Assembly: GCA_029942205.1 (NCBI GenBank)
Contig: JAOZTL010000049.1
Span: 1-11,133 of the forward strand
DNA from: Bacteroidales bacterium
GTDB taxonomy: Bacteria > Bacteroidota > Bacteroidia > Bacteroidales > JAOZTL01
Reading direction: 5' to 3'
DNA length: 11,133 nucleotides
In this document: piece by piece, positions 7,712 through 11,133 of the stretch
How the letters are laid out: every line of letters starts with the position of its first letter
Position numbering within the stretch: position 1 is the first letter of the stretch
The notes under the pieces: generated by a model
Seen by the model: only the letters and a program-made list of their open reading frames with translations
The model's database searches: none
Told to the model about the DNA's origin: nothing
Made by a program: the position numbers and the translations under genes

Positions 7712-9562
7712 TTAGAAATGCAATACATTATCCTTGCTATTTGTATCAGGAATCAGCTTATTACCCAGCACTATTTTGTATGGTTTTTTATCTTTTTTCA
7801 GGATAATAACAAAGCTATCGTTCCCTTTTTCCCACACCGTAACGGGAAAAGATTGTGTTTCGCTTGTTTTATCACGATAGTAGTAAGTCAGTTCTATTTG
7901 TACAGGCATATTTCCTTTTTTGAGGATGGTAATGGTCTTGCTGTCTTTGTCTGATAAAGGTTTTATTGCCAAATCTGGATAGCCGTATTCAAAAAACCAT
8001 GGATTCCAGAACCACGACAAATCTTGCTTGGCAACGTCCTCTATCGTAAAAAAGAAATCGTAAGGCATTGGGTGCTTACCCGTCCAGCGACGAATGTATT
8101 CCTGTAACGCTTTCCGAAACAAGTCTTTGCCCAGCGCATTTTCCAATTGTCGGTAAGCCAGTTCTGTTTTGTAATAACTGACGATGTAATATTCATAATT
8201 CTTGATAAAAAAAGAAGGTGTCATGATGGGGACATCCAGCAGCAAACCCGCAAATTGCTCATAACTAAGCCTTGAACTTGATCGCTGTTCATTGCGTTTG
8301 GCTAATTGTTCTTGCAGCTCGGCCACCAAAAACATTGCCCAGCCCTCGTCCATCCACGAATAACGTACCTGATCGATACCCGTAAGAAAGGGGAAATATG
8401 TGTGTGCAATTTCATGTGTTGTAACATTGACGGCACTTGCATACGAATAACCTTCGTCTTCGTTTACCATCATCGGGAATTCCATGCCACCCGAACCACT
8501 GAAAATAGTCATGTGTGGGTAGGGGTAAGGCACGCCAGGCATCTGAAACGAAAGCCATTGCATGGTCTCTTTGCTTACTTGGTTCATTTTAGGGAAATAC
8601 GAATCGCTAGGTCGATAAGCCGTATAAACACTGCTACGGCGCATGCTCGTAGAATCGACCACTACGCTTTGTCCATCAAATAAATAATAATCGCTGGTAG
8701 CAAATGCAAAGTCGAGCACGTTTTTAGCAACAAAGTGCCAAGCGGTATCGGAGGTTGTAACGGCTTGTTTGTCGATGTCGTTTTGTGTAATGATGTGTAC
8801 TACTTTGTCCGATGATTGTGCTTGTTTGTATTTTTTCAGCACTTTGCGTTGAAACACATCCGATGGATTTTGCAATTCGCCAGTAGCCCACACCACGTTT
8901 CCTTTTGGCACACGTAGTGTAATATCAAAATCGGCAAACTCGCTGTTGAACTCGTGCAAGGCATCATAAGGTAAATTGTCCCAGCCTGTGAGATCGCTAA
9001 GTACAGCTACCTGCGGATACCAATAACCGACAAACATGGTAGTCGCATCGTAGGCACTCACCCGTATTTGCGAATATTTAGGCATCTCGAAGCTCCATTC
9101 GACTTCGATGAGGCAGGTGCTGTCTCGTGTTACACTATTGTTCAACGAGTAAGAGGCCGTTGTGCCGTTTCGGTGTGAAGTGTTGTATGATTTTCCATCG
9201 ATATGTATTTGATGGATTTTCATGCCATCGTTTATGTCTCTGGAATCTATGGGTTTGTCTCGTGGTGCATTTGCTTGATACATATTCGGATAAAGTTTCA
9301 ACTTAATCGAATATAAGGAACGACGCAGGTTGCGGTTGGTCAAATATATTTTGGCTTTACCATGAATCATTTTTGTGCTAGGATTGATGCTGGCATCTAT
9401 TTCGTATTTGATTTCATTTTGCCAATACTTTGCACCAGGCATACCATTGGGTGATCGGGTTTTATTCTTGTAAGCTTGTTGTACTTCTCTGGCAATAGGA
9501 ATGTTTTGTGCCGATAACGATAAGCTGGCAACGAATAGTAATAAGGTGAAAATGGTTTTCAT
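7712..9562 (-). CDS. Secreted M1-family (gluzincin) metallopeptidase
   Basis: A 616-residue zinc peptidase related to aminopeptidase N. The first 18 or so residues (MKTIFTLLLFVASLSLSA then QN) form a signal peptide with a probable cleavage site after SLSA, so the protein is exported to the periplasm or cell surface. The zinc site is complete: HEIAH at 383-387 and the third ligand Glu406 in WMDEGWAM, exactly 18 residues after the HEXXH motif. The exopeptidase motif GxMEN appears as GGMEF (358-362). Residues about 45-270 form the N-terminal beta domain and 280-550 the catalytic domain. The last 60 residues look like a beta-sandwich module. At 616 residues it lacks the large helical C-terminal domain of PepN, as in many Bacteroidota M1 proteins. 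It is transcribed alone or as the first gene of the run; no promoter could be assigned with confidence. Likely role: extracytoplasmic peptide degradation (inference from family). Confidence 0.95.
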   Translation of the reverse strand: MKTIFTLLLFVASLSLSAQNIPIAREVQQAYKNKTRSPNGMPGAKYWQNEIKYEIDASINPSTKMIHGKAKIYLTNRNLRRSLYSIKLKLYPNMYQANAPRDKPIDSRDINDGMKIHQIHIDGKSYNTSHRNGTTASYSLNNSVTRDSTCLIEVEWSFEMPKYSQIRVSAYDATTMFVGYWYPQVAVLSDLTGWDNLPYDALHEFNSEFADFDITLRVPKGNVVWATGELQNPSDVFQRKVLKKYKQAQSSDKVVHIITQNDIDKQAVTTSDTAWHFVAKNVLDFAFATSDYYLFDGQSVVVDSTSMRRSSVYTAYRPSDSYFPKMNQVSKETMQWLSFQMPGVPYPYPHMTIFSGSGGMEFPMMVNEDEGYSYASAVNVTTHEIAHTYFPFLTGIDQVRYSWMDEGWAMFLVAELQEQLAKRNEQRSSSRLSYEQFAGLLLDVPIMTPSFFIKNYEYYIVSYYKTELAYRQLENALGKDLFRKALQEYIRRWTGKHPMPYDFFFTIEDVAKQDLSWFWNPWFFEYGYPDLAIKPLSDKDSKTITILKKGNMPVQIELTYYYRDKTSETQSFPVTVWEKGNDSFVIILKKDKKPYKIVLGNKLIPDTNSKDNVLHF

Positions 9563-9699
9563 CGTTTTTGTTTTTTTTCTACAAAAAATATTTCAAAGCC
9601 GCTGTGTGTGCCTTGAATGGTGAAGATAATCAAATAAATTTAAAAGTTGCAATTTATAGGGAAAAAAAAGTATTTGATTCAATATTCAGAGGAAGTAAG

Positions 9700-9999
9700 T
9701 CCCTTACATGTGCAGATTAAAGCTGCTAAATGTTAGCAAGTGGCAAGGTGGTTTGGAGTGATCCATGCACTGAAGTAAGCCACCAGATATCAGAAGAACT
9801 GAACGTTAAGTAGTTGTAAATATGGAATGGAGGTAAAAACGCAATAGTTTTCTAGCCTGATGTAAACGAGAACAAAAGTATAAAGGGAGTAAAAAGCCTT
9901 TATGCCGATATACAACGAACCGCCGTATACGAGAACCGTACGTACGGCGAAAGTGAGAGGTGTACTGGTGGAAATTATTCCGCCAGCCATCTACTCGAT
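9700..9999 (+). ncRNA. Group II intron 3' part (domains V-VI), no reverse transcriptase, probably a remnant
   Basis: Domain V is recognisable at 9921-9949: CGCCGTA pairs with TACGGCG, followed by the two-base bulge CG and TACG pairing with CGTA around a short loop. This is the catalytic hairpin of bacterial group II introns. Domain VI is at 9955-9999: GAG/CTC and AGGT/ATCT enclose a single unpaired A at 9993, then CTGGTGG pairs with CCGCCAG. The bulged A is seven bases from the end CGAT, as expected of the branch point, so the 3' splice site is after 9999. Upstream, GGTGG (9747-9751) pairs with CCACC (9780-9784), with an inner AGTG/CACT stem. The 5' end (GUGYG-type) was not found and the start given here is arbitrary. 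There is room for only about 300 bases after the peptidase promoter region, less than a full ribozyme, and no intron-encoded protein. The copy is therefore probably 5'-truncated. Confidence 0.7.
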
Positions 10000-10206
10000 T
10001 ATTTATTCTTACAACTTACTGTTTTATTCTATCACACACATGTGTATAAACAACATTAAATAATACTAAGTGCTTAATTTATAGTAGATTTTAAATTATT
10101 ACTATTACGCAAAAATAATTTTTTGCATGTTTATAAAAAAAAAAGATCAGTAAATTTATTATCTACCAACCTTTTTTTTTATGCAAACGTTTAAACTGAA
10201 AAGTTA
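10000..10206. other. AT-rich intergenic stretch, no gene seen
   Basis: Together with 9563-9999 this makes about 640 bases without a recognisable intact protein gene. This part holds long A and T runs near 10130-10180 and a 10-bp palindrome ACACATGTGT near 10036. I see no coding frame, tRNA or clear terminator in it. Confidence 0.6.
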
Positions 10207-10335
10207 TTAAACACTTTTACTATTTACAATATTTTTTGAATTTACAATTCCTAAATTAGCAACAGTAAATGTAAGTCCGCAATACTTTTCTTCGCTGAGT
10301 CTCACTGAGTTTTTACGAATTTCTGAATATCGCCG
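10207..10335 (-). pseudogene. Possible C-terminal fragment of an OsmC-family protein
   Basis: On the minus strand a frame opens after a TAA at 10336-10338 and ends with TAA at 10207-10209, immediately followed by a second TAA. It contains SVRLSEEKYCG, which resembles the conserved C-terminal LSxxKYC segment with the redox-active cysteine in OsmC/Ohr peroxide-resistance proteins. The following hydrophobic stretch would be the last strand. Only about 42 codons are present, with no start codon of its own, so if real it is a decayed or recombined tail. It overlaps the end of the TGA-interrupted frame in another register, so both cannot be intact genes. The match rests on one short motif recalled from memory. 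Confidence 0.35.
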
Positions 10336-10973
10336 TTAAAATCGTTCCCTTTATAATTATCTTTCACGGTTTGGATTTCTTCAACGGTTTTGTTTTTTGA
10401 GAAAGCTAACAAATCGTTTTCGGTGGTTTTTTTGAATGATTTTTTGAAAATTTTGTATTCCAATTTGTCTTCACTTCTTGTGTCCAACTCTAAATCGGGG
10501 TTGTTGTAATCCACGGTTTCTACTGTTCCAAAATCTTTGTATTCTTCCATTCCATCGGTGTTTTCGATGATTTGGGCAGATTGGGCGGTGGTGAGGTTTT
10601 GTAGGTTTTGGGCTGAAACGGGGTCGGGATAAACAGGTTTTGAAAATTGTGGGTGTAAATCCAAATCGTCTTGGATTTCGTTCATTGTATTCCCAAAACT
10701 TTCAACTTCATCAGGATTAGCTCAAGAAGATTTTAATTTATCTTTGGTAATCAAAAAAGAAAACAAACTACGGGCTGTATATCAAGCTTCTTGATATTGT
10801 TTTCGCTTGCCGTTGGGCGGATTTTTTAGTTTTGTCTGTAATTCGGCTTCGGTCATTCCAAACTTTTCTTCTGCTGTTTTTTGTTCTTTAGGGGAAATTG
10901 TGATTTTGTATTTATCTTTTGTTCATTGCAATTCGGCTTTTGTTTGCTCAAGTTTTAGTATTTCCTTCTCGTT
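10251..10973 (-). CDS. TGA-interrupted 241-codon frame; possible recoded or decayed unknown gene
   Basis: The frame opens after a TAA at 10974-10976 and closes with TAG at 10251-10253. In between, the only stop codons are four TGA, at 10923-10925, 10782-10784, 10722-10724 and 10302-10304; there is no TAA or TAG. The predicted product reads like one continuous hydrophilic protein across these points (for example ..LKNPPNGKRKQYQEA-x-YTARSLFSF.. and ..KDKLKSS-x-ANPDEVESFGN..), rich in Lys, Glu, Asp and Asn. It has no TGG codon. Under the standard code only the ATG at 10685 to the TGA at 10302 (127 residues) is open. With TGA as Trp (code 4) or Gly (code 25, Gracilibacteria/Absconditabacteria), a start at the ATG in GMTEAELQ is possible. 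I recognise no family. A decayed gene that happened to acquire only TGA stops remains possible. Confidence 0.4.
10779..10797. repeat. Perfect 8-bp inverted repeat with 3-base loop
   Basis: ATATCAAG, loop CTT, CTTGATAT. It lies inside the TGA-interrupted frame and one of its arms contains the TGA at 10782-10784. It has no T-run beside it, so it does not look like a terminator. It may be chance in AT-rich DNA. Confidence 0.5.
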
Positions 10974-11055
10974 TTAAGATAGTATTTTTTCTGTTTTCAA
11001 CCAATATATCTAATCTATAACCAGCATCAAGTTTAACTTCTTTATTTAAGTACAT
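10948..11055 (-). pseudogene. GxxExxY-family (PDDEXK_3) protein fragment
   Basis: From an ATG at 11055 the frame reads 35 residues, MYLNKEVKLDAGYRLDILVE followed by NRKNTIL and a short unrelated-looking tail, then TGA. The segment VKLDAGYRLDILVEN closely resembles the central part of GxxExxY proteins, small proteins of unknown function predicted to have a PD-(D/E)XK nuclease-like fold. The family's N-terminal half, with the GxxExxY motif itself, and the later ELK strand are missing. A TAA lies four codons upstream of the ATG in the same frame, so the fragment is truncated at both ends. Family members are often found next to group II intron and repeat debris in metagenomic Bacteroidota and CPR genomes, but that association is only an impression. 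Confidence 0.6.
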
Positions 11056-11072
11056 GACAAAAAATTAAATTG

Positions 11073-11127
11073 GGGTGTTTACTTAGTAACAATAATTTCT
11101 TTATAAGCTATATGCCTACCATCAATT
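11073..11127 (-). repeat. 55-bp repeat, right copy (inverted relative to 1-55)
   Basis: Exact reverse complement of bases 1-55. Here the sequence continues 6 bases further into the repeated unit (11128-11133) before the window ends. Inside the window, the flanks of the two copies are unrelated, which places the boundary of the repeated unit at or next to 11073. Confidence 0.85.
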
Positions 11128-11133
11128 ACTCTT
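11079..11133 (-). CDS. C-terminal end of the same unidentified protein as at the left edge
   Basis: Read inwards from the right edge, the minus strand encodes RVIDGRHIAYKEIIVTK and then TAA at 11081-11079. It is identical to the tail at the left edge, with two more residues visible. The protein is not recognised. Identical protein tails in opposite orientation at both ends, each followed within six bases by unrelated DNA, fit a transposase gene of an insertion sequence present more than once in the genome. Confidence 0.45.
   Translation of the reverse strand, partial: RVIDGRHIAYKEIIVTK

Noticed and set aside
8306..8683. A 125-codon plus-strand frame inside the M1 peptidase
   Set aside because: It is a shadow of the peptidase gene, whose zinc-site motifs lie in the same bases on the minus strand.
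9790..9990. A 66-codon minus-strand open frame
   Set aside because: It runs antisense through the group II intron domains V and VI, whose RNA structure explains the sequence; it has no recognisable features.
10033..10050. Palindrome ACACATGTGT as an operator
   Set aside because: A 10-bp palindrome in AT-rich DNA with no adjacent gene or promoter is not enough to call a binding site.
10779..10804. Hairpin at an in-frame TGA as a selenocysteine insertion signal
   Set aside because: Bacterial SECIS hairpins lie just downstream of the UGA; here the TGA is inside the 3' arm, and no selenoprotein family is recognised. Four TGAs in one frame also argue against it.

Overview
The window looks like a piece of a Bacteroidota genome. 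It is AT-rich, has sparse Shine-Dalgarno signals, and carries Bacteroidota-style versions of valine-tRNA ligase, a biotin ligase without a DNA-binding domain, and a secreted M1 metallopeptidase. All five recognisable intact genes, plus one unknown membrane protein, lie on the minus strand. The name of the phylum is inferred from protein style, not from a database search.

Layout, in transcription order on the minus strand. The M1 peptidase (9562 to 7712) is followed by a 159-bp hairpin element with matching terminal inverted repeats and a TAA duplication on each side, best read as a MITE (7536-7694). Then comes an apparent three-gene operon: birA (7481-6738), a Wzx-type polysaccharide flippase (6700-5423) and an asparagine-synthase-like protein (5433-3823) that overlaps the flippase by 11 bp. 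A second operon follows: valS (3675-1036) and a two-helix membrane protein of unknown function (1026-145), 9 bp apart. The housekeeping genes (valS, birA) thus flank a two-gene surface-polysaccharide remnant or module that has no glycosyltransferases beside it.

The right-hand 1.4 kb is different. It holds the 3' end of a group II intron on the plus strand (domains V and VI are clear, no reverse transcriptase), an AT-rich stretch, a possible C-terminal scrap of an OsmC-family protein, a 241-codon minus-strand reading frame interrupted only by TGA codons, and a fragment of a GxxExxY-family protein. This is either a graveyard of mobile-element debris or DNA from a different organism that reads TGA as an amino acid. 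The intact genes to the left use TGG for tryptophan, and one ends in TGA.

The first 55 bases recur exactly, inverted, close to the far end. In both places they encode the same C-terminus (ending ..KEIIVTK) and stop just past its stop codon. The simplest reading is that the contig lies between two copies of one multi-copy element, probably an insertion sequence, and that assembly broke in both. No tRNA, rRNA or CRISPR array was seen.
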